A DNA stretch of 64,000 nt from Eutreptiella sp. 'Long Island Sound 2002' (Eukaryota > Euglenozoa > Euglenophyceae > Eutreptiales > Eutreptiaceae). Where the stretch lies: positions 114,498,587-114,562,586 of the forward strand of contig OZ038382.1 of assembly GCA_964036045.1 (NCBI GenBank), given 5' to 3'. Each line of letters opens with the position of its first letter. Positions within the stretch are counted from its first letter, which is position 1. A program made the position numbers and the translations under genes. Positions 11,323 to 20,744 of this stretch are shown in pieces. Below the pieces are notes generated by a model. It saw only the letters and a list, made by a program, of their open reading frames with translations. It did no database searches and was not told where the DNA came from.

Positions 11323-12828
11323 CTACGAGCCAAAGGTGAGGCTCTCTAGGCCAGTAAGAGGTGGCGCCCATACGCCCCATGAGCTCTTCCAGCTGCGCTC
11401 CAAACTTTGAGATACGGGCAGCTGTGGAAATTCGAAGAGTGATGGCAACTCTTGGATTTCTGTGACGACACTCAGGACCGTCTCATAGACTGGGTACGTC
11501 TGTTCCAGTCTCTTCAGCAAGTCGCCCCAGTTGGAGCTCTTCTTGATAGCGGTCTTCACCAGCTGCTGAAGAAATTTGTTTTTGCAAGACTTCTTGATAA
11601 GTGTGCAATTTGTCCCGATCTCAGCATGTTACGGACCCCTGAGGAATAAAAATTCGGCGAGCTCCTCAGCCCACTCGGGCAGACCTTTGGGATCAAACTC
11701 TGGGACTCCGATCTGAAGGTTCGCTGTGGCGATGGCCTTTGTTCCCCTACCTGGTACACCTGCGTCACGTATTCCACCTGAAGTGTGTGGGGGGTGTGAA
11801 GTGGCCAATGGCCCCAGTGCGGCAAGGCCATAGCTCTGCATCGCAGCCTTGGAGGTGTCGCCTACACTACAGACAGGCACAGTCCTCACACCGGGTTGGA
11901 AAGTGCTAGGACAGGTGTCCACAGGGGAGCGGCGGATGCCTCTGCAGCTCTTCACATCCCTGGTTAACAGTTCCACGCAAAGAACAGGTTAGGGGGGGGC
12001 TTCTTCAGATCGGAGAGCAGTAGTTTTGCTTTGAGTGCCGCTGACAGAGCACTCAGGTCTGGGTGTTTATCACTTGCACCGAGGACCTGGGAAAGCAGCT
12101 GCATCGTCTCATCGAAACCCAGCTTAGGAGCTGCCATGCTTGGGGGCAAAACCTTGTTCCACGCAAGAAGGTTCTGGAGTCCCCCCAGTGCCCCGGGGGT
12201 AATGCGGGGACAGACAGTGCAAACAAAAAAAAGGTCCTGGAGCCACGCCCCTTGGAGAGGGTTCTTGCTCCGGGCACTCAGGCTCCTTCGACTCCTTCAA
12301 GGGCGTAGTTTTCTTTGACACCCAGTTGGGTTCCCACTCTGATAAATGGGCCGACGCCGACACATCACATTCGCCATAAGGTATCTGCAACGTGTCATCT
12401 CCCCATGTGGCTCCGGACTTCGGACCCAACGCCACATCTTTTCCGTTTTCTTTTCTTGCTGCTCTCCTCCAGGTTTCGACGCTGGCATTGGCCACCTTGG
12501 CCATCTTCTGAAAGGCAGGAATAGGAATGGTCTCGGACGGGAGAAGGGATGACACCACGAAAGCTAAGGAGGTTGCCATGGGGTCCGTGGCTTCAAGGCT
12601 TTTGAGGTTCGCCTGCGTTAAGGCAGGGACCTCGGGGTCTGGCCGCAGTTCTTCTATGTTATTTTCATTATTTGCCTCCGCCCCTGTTCGTTCTGTATGT
12701 TGTCCCAGAAGACCAGAATCACTGGGAATCACACTTGTAGATGATAGTCCAGTCCTCACAGCACTAGCCTTTGGTCTGGCGTTTGAGATTGGTTCAGTTT
12801 TGGTACTGAAGGTGACAGACATTTCCAC
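11323..12828 (-). pseudogene. Element C gag remnant
   Basis: Three minus-strand frames (12828-12124, 11976-11629 and 11559-11323) represent gag. The middle frame ends with GVPEFDPKGLPEWAEELAEF, matching the NLPEF-GKDLSEFAENFGRF segment of element B gag. The last begins with a W/F-GDLL--L---YP-YET block matching element B. The N-terminal frame is low-complexity and matched only by position. No intact zinc knuckle was seen. The frames are separated by frameshifts and stops. Confidence 0.7.
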
Positions 12829-15649
12829 AGTTCCAGATGCAAGTGCTAGTCGTTCTTCTTCTTCGTATGCTTTCGCCTTCTAGGGAGTTGTCTCTGCTAC
12901 CAGAAAACGTTTCTGGCTTAGCGAAGCCCGTTCCAGTTCCTTGCTTTGGTACAGAAAACCTTGATGCTTTTTCCCAACTCAAAATAAAGTCCAGAAGGGA
13001 ATAGAGTAGGGCAAATTCAATCACGAGATCAAAATGAAATGTGGATTCGTACTTCAAATTCAAAACATGAGTAACAAAAAATGGCTGCACAAAGAGAGCG
13101 CAAGCTTAAATACACAGCTTCAATCACATAATGACAAAACAAATGTTTTTTAGTGAAAGCTGGCATCAGTCTGGCCTCAACGATAGTCCGAAGCACTTCA
13201 TGTGCACACTTTGACATTCCATGGAGTTGGTTAGGGATTAGGGTCACAAAGGTTGGGCCAGACAGAGGATACTTCTTGGCCAGCATGGCCAAGCAACAGA
13301 ATTCAGAATCAGTTTAAATGTAGGCCCACAATGACCAGTAAAGAAGGTCCCTACCAGAACCGGCTGCTGCTGTACCCCTTCCACCATTTCCTGTCACTCC
13401 TATGTTCTTGCTTCTCACCAGGTTCTGCATGATCTTGCCCTATCCTGCACAATTTCCCACAAAAAATAGTGAAATATGGCTCCTTCACACACGTCCTGAT
13501 CCCTTGAAATAACCAACTCCCAAGTACAATAGCTCCAATCCAAATAATCCACACTGAGGGCTTCCAAGGGTGTTTGAGGTCCCGCGTTGACACTCAACAA
13601 CTCCTTTCAACAAGCCGGTCGTCTCACGGTGCACACGGAGACATGGGCGTTCGGCATGTACATAGAATTGCACCAATAGAATAATGGAAAAAGAAGCCCT
13701 GAAATTGGCACATGAACACAAATCAAGCAAAATTGGGGAAAGATGGAAACATACACAATCACAGCCATAGACCCCTCATTCCCTGGACTCAGGACCTTCC
13801 CTTGACTCGCCAGCATGATGCCTTGAACCAAGTCAAATAAGATGGCTAAATGCCATGTGTCAAAGGTCACTACACAAACCAAAAATATTTGTTCACTCCC
13901 AAGCCTCTAAGTCCTAGCCCAATAGGGGAGGTGGCGTGTCATGGCCTAGAGTGGCACTGAGGACCATGCCCTACCCTGACATAACTTTCGTTGGACTTGG
14001 AGTCGATTGGGCTTGGCGAATTGCCCCATGAAGATGACCTCAAAACATAGCAAAATTAGGCATATCACACCATAATGCCCAAAATTGAATTATATACTCA
14101 AAAATCCATACGGCAAATGTTCAAATGCTCCATGCATGTGTCAAACCGGAGGATAATATACAAGGGTGATATATACCAAAGATCCATGCCCAAGAATATT
14201 CCAACATTGACTCCCAATCCCCTCCGGATATACACATGCCATGCTTCACAAGTCAACTCATGAATTGGAGACCTAACTTCGTGAGGCCTCGTGTTCCACG
14301 CCAAAGTGACCACGTGATCCGGCATATGGTGAGGTGCAACACCGAAGCACATGCCAACACATAAGCAACATACCATAGTTCCAAAATCTCTGGGCACTTT
14401 ACTGTTAGCCGACCAGTTGACGACATAAAATACAAAAATGAGCAAAAAATGAGGTCAAAAACATGCAAATATTGCCAAATTCAAGATAATCACAATGGTA
14501 TATAACTTCGCTCACCCATGGTATCCACATATGGTTCAAACCACAATTGCTTGGGACCATTTGCCAACAATCCCCCCACTTGGATCCCCACATGAACGCA
14601 TAGGGACACCTTCGAACCTCCTCACGATACGCATCATGAAAATGGGAAAATTGATAGTGGCGCTTATGGGTCGGTTTGTAAGGCCTCCCACATGCACTAT
14701 ATGTGCAGTAGACTTAGTCTAGCGCTATGGAGCTCACCATTGGGACATGAGACATGGGCAAAGCCCTTGCCACGTATGACTCCACATATCTTCCGACAAA
14801 CGGAGATATATAACATGGGCGTGAGCATAGCGAAGCACATACCATGCATATAACACATATCCTCAAAAAGTGGCTCCCACCATGGTATGCGATGCCCCTC
14901 CATGGACATAACTTCACGTTAAAAATACGTAGGAACCCAAGGAAAGTATCTATGCAACACCAACACTAATGCAGTACACTCGAAAGTCGCATTAAAATAT
15001 TTGGTTGCATGGTCCAAGAGTTATAAATCAATTTCTACCCTCTTGACCAGTATTCCTTGCTACACCAGGCATATGTACACATCAAAAACGTCTTACGCTC
15101 TCCAAATTAAGTTGAGACCAGGGCAATTCCAGCCCATACCTCAGAATTGAAACTCCTCGCAGTGAGCCGGGGATATGATGTTTCAAAGTGGCCCCACGAA
15201 TCAATTTTGTTTCGCCTATATCTCCAAGAAAAATGATGGAGACAACGAAAGGAAGGTTGAATCGTGATCGGGAAAAAATGTAGGACCACTCAAAATTCAT
15301 CATATTCAGTGCGGCGACCTCGAAGTCGAAAATCCGATACTGAATGTCTGAAAAAATCAGATTAGTTTTGCGAGTGTATAACATGAAAATTGCGGAAGCA
15401 ACGAACCCTTTTCTGATGAAATTTAACCCTTCATCGGGGTTTCCGTTAAAATATCTGGAAATAACAGCTAACCAATCGGTTACCGCAAAATCGCGAGCCA
15501 ACTGACAGTCGCCGAAACATTGACAATCAGAACAAATAGCTGAAAAGTTACAGAAACATTATGATAAAAAAAACCTGTTGATTCCTGATATTTTGATATA
15601 TAAATCTCAGCCGGCGGCGTCTCGGTATTCAATATGGCCTCTCATAGCT
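12829..15649. other. No gene recognised; flank of element A
   Basis: About 2.8 kb of AT-richer sequence without a recognisable protein or RNA. The last 5 bp (15650-15654, GGAAT) match the 5 bp after the distal A-type LTR. Before A inserted, this region would then have been continuous with position 39853, next to the end of element D, so part of it may be the LTR or flank of D. That was not verified. Confidence 0.4.
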
Positions 15650-15654
15650 GGAAT

Positions 15655-16036
15655 TGTGAGGTAAATGAGGTAAACCTGATTTGGGATGATTCACATCCAT
15701 CATTTACCTCCACCACTTTTCTATTTCAATAATGGAGGTATTTGGGAGTTCAAATGGGGATTTATGATTTTATTTCAATAGATGGGTGATTCCTCCTTGC
15801 CGGTAGACCTACCCATTCCCCAACCAATTAGTAACTCCCTAACAAGTCACTCGCGAATCTGACTTTATGATGGTCAGCCCAGATTTACGATGTTTTAGCA
15901 CTTTGCTGCTCCTCCAAGTATGTTTTGCACTGAAATTGTACATATTCTTCTTTGTTGCATAGGTCTTTGTGTATACTTTCAACATGAGCCCATTTGCGAA
16001 TTGATTTCTTTGAATTGCGTGCCTGCAGACTTCAAA
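15655..16036 (+). repeat. 5' LTR of element A
   Basis: A 382-bp sequence starts TGTGAGGTAAATG and ends GACTTCAAA. It recurs at 39466-39847 and, through the segmental duplication, at 48972-49353. It is followed one base later by a primer-binding-site-like sequence, which identifies it as the 5' LTR. The 3' terminus is AA instead of the usual CA, if the border is set by the GGAAT duplication. By eye it differs from the 39466 copy at three positions and from the 48972 copy at two. Confidence 0.85.
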
Positions 16037-16037
16037 C

Positions 16038-16052
16038 TGGTAAGCAGAGGGT
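16038..16052 (+). other. Primer-binding site of element A
   Basis: TGGTAAGCAGAGGGT begins one base after the LTR. Initiator methionine tRNAs commonly end in CCTCTGCTACCA, whose complement is TGGTAGCAGAGG. The site matches this apart from one extra A after TGGTA. Priming by tRNA-iMet is typical of Ty3/gypsy elements. Confidence 0.7.
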
Positions 16053-16439
16053 GCCGATCGTGCCCCTCAATCTACAGTCACTGGTGGTTCTGTTTCGCCG
16101 TTTCGCCGTTTCCTGCTGTGCGCGCGTGTCCGCTCTCTGTGATTTTCAACCTTTCAGGACAGTAACAGGCACAAAGGAGCGCCCAAATCATACAGAATTC
16201 TGGACAGTGTGTTTCTCCTTCCTCCTTTTTCTTGTTCCGTTGCGTCTTGCTTGCTGTCGTCGTCTTTGGTTGCTTCCAGGCCCCTTCCCCAGCTTCGTCC
16301 AGATTCCGCGCACCCCAGGCAACTACCAAGGTATTTGCCCTTCCTTTCCTTCGTCCTCCAGGCCCCGTAGGCCTGTTTTGAGGGGATTGTAAGGCTCTCC
16401 TTGAGCCTTCCCCTGAGCCTCCATTCGGTCATCTACGGC

Positions 16440-17330
16440 CGCATCAGGCTTGGTAAACTCTTAGCCGACAGTTGCCAACAGAGGTATCTCACCCCTACCA
16501 CCCCTTCCACACTTTGGAAACCCAGTTTGGCTCTTTTTTGGGCCCAAAAACCCAAGGATCCGCCAGATCCTCAAAATCTCGAAATCCGACGCATCTCGCC
16601 TTCCTAAAGCGCGCTTTTGCTTTTGCGAGCGTGCTTGGCACTCATACACTCGCCTGCCCTAAGGTCTGGGCCTTGGTTTCGCTCCAAAAGTCCCCAACAC
16701 CCCAGAATCTTGCAGGATCCAACAATCTCGAGATCCGCCAGATCGACCTCCAGAACTCGAGTTTTCGCCTTTTTGAAACTCAACGGGCTCCACCCAGGTG
16801 TTCAGGGACAAGGCCTAGCTATTGTTTGCACCCAGGTCGGCCCGAAAACTCTCCATCCTGACGGATCCTCAAAATCCTGGGATCCGCCCCATCTGTGTCA
16901 AAAAAGGGACCCTTTTCTCTTTTTTCTCTTTCAGGACACTTGTAACGTGTCCCAGGCCAGCAGCTAGCTTTAGTTTGCTCCAAGTTTGGCAAGAAAACTT
17001 AAAATCCTGACGGATCCGTGAAATCCTGAGATCCGGCACATTGAAGCGCTGAAATCTACCTTTTGGGTTTTTGACTCTCAGAGGACGCTTTTAACGTGTC
17101 CTAAGCCAACTCTTAGCTTTAGTGCCCTCGAGTGTGGCGCCAAAAACTGACGGCTCAGCAAATCCCGCAGATCCGTCCCATCAAGTTTTCAAAGGAGACT
17201 TCCTGGGTCTTGACTTGCTGAGCGCTTACAAGGCATTCAGAACCCCAGTCGGCTTTTGTTTGTACCCTTTTAGGCCCGAACGTGATAAAATCTGACGGGT
17301 CTTGGTTTTCTCAGATCCTCTAGATCTAGC
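16440..17330 (+). repeat. Degenerate repeats in the leader of element A
   Basis: The untranslated leader between primer site and gag contains about five degenerate units of 140-170 bp. Each contains a GATCC-rich stretch (CTGACGGATCC, AAATC, GAGATCCG) and a TAGCTTTAGTTTG-type word followed by a cysteine-loop-like CC-AG segment. The regular spacing and location suggest structured RNA, for example for packaging or translation, but this is inference. Confidence 0.5.
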
Positions 17331-17450
17331 CTGAAAAACAGGCTCTCTTCATTAAGTCCTTGACTTCAGTTTTTCCCTTTTTCTTACGTGAGCCAAGTTG
17401 CCTAGAGGCTTCCGAAGGCTCTCGTATCTTCATACAAAGACCGAAAGAAA

Positions 17451-20400
17451 ATGGATACTCAGAGCCAAAAGACTCCAACAGCTCAGAGAACCCCACTCCC
17501 CCCCGAACACTCGCACGCCATTCCAACGGAGATAAGGGAAGAGGATCTTGGGGTGAATTCATCGCCTACACCACTCGCTTTAGAGACCCAAGAAGAAGAG
17601 TTGGGTTTCAGATCACCCCCTCGCCTCGCGGCAATTTCTTCTCTCTCTCCCATGCCAACTCCTGTTCTCCTTGAATCCATGGACTCGGGAAAGCACCCAA
17701 CGGGTGTTAGAACAAGCGAGGAGTTGCCCTCTACTAGGGTGAAAAGGAGTCAGGAGGTGATGGATCCTCCAACTCAAGGTGAGTCAAGTTCTCTAGGCGA
17801 AGCTCAAGACATCTCCTTTATTAAGGAGTTTGTACATTCTTCTCAACGTGGTAAAGAGCCACTTACAGTGGAGAGAGTCTTAGAGACCTCCACTCGGAAG
17901 CAAGAAGAAAGAATGGAACCTAATGAAATTGGCGAACTGCAAGACCTTTCGCCACGACGTGTGCGGAAGTACGGGTTACCTTCTAGTGCTACTATGGGAT
18001 CCCATGCTACTCCTACCGTGGTTACTGCGAGTGTCCCTGCAAAGGGGCATGTTCCCGCTCTACTTATGGCCCCAGGATCGTACGGGGGAGAGGGTCAGCA
18101 GGAACTACCTGTGGGATCCTTGGACGTGAAGGATGTTAGTGACCACCTCACAGAAGACTCTGGAGGAGTGGACCACCACATCCTAGGGGGGACGTTGCCC
18201 GTCCCTCCGCCAGACAACATGTCTGACACTTGTGGGTACGCTAGAAGAAATAGCACTTCCCCTACATTAGTTAGCCAAGGCGGGCATCGGAAGAGCTTAG
18301 CACTTCCCGTAACACTTGACTCGTCAGCTACCGAAGAACTTAGGGGCACCTCTAATACGTCTGGTTTGCCCGAAGAGGAGCCCCAAGGGACTGGGTACGA
18401 AAGAAGCCATTCCCCTGGTGCTGACTCCTCCATGGCTGTAGAGGACAATGTTGACTCCCATGGTGATCCCAAGGAATTAGCGAGACCCTTAGGCGGAAAG
18501 GTAAAGGTGAAGACTGTGGTAGACACTCTCAAGAAGCAGGCTGCCCAAATGAACCAATTGAGGCTTGAAATGCTCAACGAGAAGGAGGATGTACAAGCCA
18601 CCCTCCAGAGATTGGCTTTGAGGCTAGAAGCCTTGGCCTCTCCAACCAAGACCGGAGCTCTTCAAGCTCAATTGCGGGGCCTCCTGGAACAGCAGCAAGA
18701 GCTAAGAAACAACCAGGAGACCACAAAGGCTCACCTAGAGTACCGCCTACAAGGGTTGTACAGTGACGTGCAGAGCATGGGGCACTTGCCAGAGGAATTG
18801 CCGGTGCTGTATGAGGATATGAAAAAGCTCATCAGTACCAAGGCTGAGCAGTCCCTGTGTGCCCCTACTAAGGTTCAAGAACAGCTAGACTGCATGCAGC
18901 ATGATCTGAAGACTCTGAAGGACCCCATGCGTGTCCTCAAGTTTACAGCTACGGGAATGGAGAACCCTGACAAGGGTACCCCGAGTCCCTATTTGTTACT
19001 AGAGCGTACCCCACCTGAGCTGGGAGAATTGAAGATGGTGGAAAAAGAGGCCATCATGTATTACAAAGATGCCTCAGAAGCCTCTGGTGAAAGCGGTCCA
19101 AGGGGTCCCTCCGCAAGGGTTCCCCTGCTACAAGAGCCTTGCTTTGATGGTTCCAATTTCCTTTCCTTTTGCCGGGGCTACAAGAGGTGGTTGATCTTGA
19201 CTGACCAAGCAACCGCCAATTCCCTCAAGAAAAGCCAATGGCTCATTCAGTTCTGTTCGGCTAAGGTCCAGACAGCAGTCGAAAAGACCTTCAACCGTTT
19301 AAGCTCGGGTCCTAAGTTGTTTGATAGGTTCTTGGACGCCCTCCATTCCAACTACCCTGGTGTCGATACAAATGCTAGCTTAAGGGAGGAGCTACTGGCT
19401 TTACGACCTCTAGGGTCAACACCCACTACAGACCAAGTCCAGGAATTGATCACTGCTTGGGATGAGGTACGGTCTAAGATGTCCCCAGGATCCATGTCCC
19501 AACAAGAAGAGCTGATTTATTTCCAAAGCCGTGTGCCCAAAGAGCTTTTAAAGCGCCTACGGGATAATGGCCAGAAGAAACATCTTACAGAAAGGCTGGA
19601 TACCCTCCAAGCCTTGCTGCGTCACGAAGCCAAAGAGTTGACTAAAGAAGCCCATGCTGACCGACTTCGCGACAGCATGCTAGAAAGGTTATGCAATACG
19701 CCTTTAGGCAAGAGCCCTCGGAACCCCTCTCCTCCTATCAGAACACCAAAGGAGGCTACGGTAAATTCCTTGGTTGAATATGTGCCCTCCTATGGGACAG
19801 AGGGCTCCCATTGGGGAGAAGACTATAGTACCTTCAATTGGAGCCAGCAGCCGAACAGAGGAGAGGCCCTCTGGGTTCAAGAAACTCAGGCTATATTTAC
19901 TGAAGAAGACATGATGGCCATAAACGCAAGCGTGAGTGGCAAAGGGAAGACAGGGAAGAAGCCCACAGAAGAGGAGATGCTTGAGTATAATATGTTCAGA
20001 GCCCGCATCATGTGTGGCTACTGTGGCAAGAAAGGGCACTTCACTTCCTGGTGCTGGAAGAAGCAGAACGATGAACAAGGCAAAGGAAAAGCAAAAGGCA
20101 AAGGAAGAGGAAAAGGGGGTGAATCAGGTCAAGGGCGTGGCGGGCGAGGTCCTCAAGGAAAAGGGAAAGGTACCGCTCAAGAGTCTTCGACTACCCTTTC
20201 GGGTGAGGACATTCCTCCACCACCCCCCATGATGCCACCGCTGGAACACCCCGTGGGCCCTTTGAATGAAGTCCACCCTGGGTCAAAGGCGGCTGCTACT
20301 GCAGGGCCTAGTGCTCCTGCGAGTTCCTCAGGAACTGCATCTTCTATGACTGTTCACCCAGCAGCTTCCAATATGAGCATTGACCGTGAACCCAGAGGAG

Positions 20401-20744
20401 ACACTACTAATGATGGCCCCGATAAGAAGCGGACCATATTCAACTTCCTCAAGGAGGAACTTGTGAACCTCCTAGGAGCCAACCTATTGACCCTGGACAT
20501 AGTGGTTGGGGGACAGACGGTGGAAGCATTCTTGGACACGGGTGCCACTATTTGTGCCGTCGCCGCTTCAATAGTACCGCCTTGTCTGATTACGAGTGAT
20601 TCTGTATCCTTGCTGCGCACGGGAGACGGACACCGAGTCATGACGCAAGGCATGGGTCGTTTTCATATTCCATTTGACAATGGAGAGATTGTAAGTCAAG
20701 ACCTTACAATCTTTGATACCACGGCCTTCAAAGGTGTGGTGTGA
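17451..20744 (+). CDS. gag: Element A Gag and N-terminal protease
   Basis: 1097 codons, beginning at the first ATG after the leader (MDTQSQKTP). The N-terminal third is low-complexity and acidic/serine-rich. Residues about 350-440 form a leucine- and glutamine-rich coiled coil. A capsid-like helical region follows. A CCHC zinc knuckle is visible at C855, C858, H863 and C868, followed by a Gly/Lys-rich basic stretch. A retropepsin active site, FLDTGATICAVA, has its catalytic aspartate at residue 1029. The frame ends at TGA (20742-20744), where the second protease motif (hydrophobic pair plus Gly, as in VLGTDF of element B) should be. The same frame continues after the stop, so gag and pol form one frame. 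Confidence 0.9.
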   Translation: MDTQSQKTPTAQRTPLPPEHSHAIPTEIREEDLGVNSSPTPLALETQEEELGFRSPPRLAAISSLSPMPTPVLLESMDSGKHPTGVRTSEELPSTRVKRSQEVMDPPTQGESSSLGEAQDISFIKEFVHSSQRGKEPLTVERVLETSTRKQEERMEPNEIGELQDLSPRRVRKYGLPSSATMGSHATPTVVTASVPAKGHVPALLMAPGSYGGEGQQELPVGSLDVKDVSDHLTEDSGGVDHHILGGTLPVPPPDNMSDTCGYARRNSTSPTLVSQGGHRKSLALPVTLDSSATEELRGTSNTSGLPEEEPQGTGYERSHSPGADSSMAVEDNVDSHGDPKELARPLGGKVKVKTVVDTLKKQAAQMNQLRLEMLNEKEDVQATLQRLALRLEALASPTKTGALQAQLRGLLEQQQELRNNQETTKAHLEYRLQGLYSDVQSMGHLPEELPVLYEDMKKLISTKAEQSLCAPTKVQEQLDCMQHDLKTLKDPMRVLKFTATGMENPDKGTPSPYLLLERTPPELGELKMVEKEAIMYYKDASEASGESGPRGPSARVPLLQEPCFDGSNFLSFCRGYKRWLILTDQATANSLKKSQWLIQFCSAKVQTAVEKTFNRLSSGPKLFDRFLDALHSNYPGVDTNASLREELLALRPLGSTPTTDQVQELITAWDEVRSKMSPGSMSQQEELIYFQSRVPKELLKRLRDNGQKKHLTERLDTLQALLRHEAKELTKEAHADRLRDSMLERLCNTPLGKSPRNPSPPIRTPKEATVNSLVEYVPSYGTEGSHWGEDYSTFNWSQQPNRGEALWVQETQAIFTEEDMMAINASVSGKGKTGKKPTEEEMLEYNMFRARIMCGYCGKKGHFTSWCWKKQNDEQGKGKAKGKGRGKGGESGQGRGGRGPQGKGKGTAQESSTTLSGEDIPPPPPMMPPLEHPVGPLNEVHPGSKAAATAGPSAPASSSGTASSMTVHPAASNMSIDREPRGDTTNDGPDKKRTIFNFLKEELVNLLGANLLTLDIVVGGQTVEAFLDTGATICAVAASIVPPCLITSDSVSLLRTGDGHRVMTQGMGRFHIPFDNGEIVSQDLTIFDTTAFKGVV

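Larger units (their letters stand above)
5645..12828 (-). mobile_element. Decayed Ty3/gypsy-type LTR retrotransposon (element C)
   Basis: Read from high to low coordinates, the minus strand shows gag, protease, a Dam-like domain, a linker, reverse transcriptase and RNase H in the same order as element B, with recognisable protein similarity but many frameshifts and stops. Coding similarity stops near 7197, next to a short ACTT repeat, and the integrase and chromodomain expected downstream are missing. A 3'-region motif shared with element B reappears at 5645-6070. LTRs were not found, so the outer limits are uncertain. It is the oldest-looking relative of A and B in the window. Confidence 0.8.
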
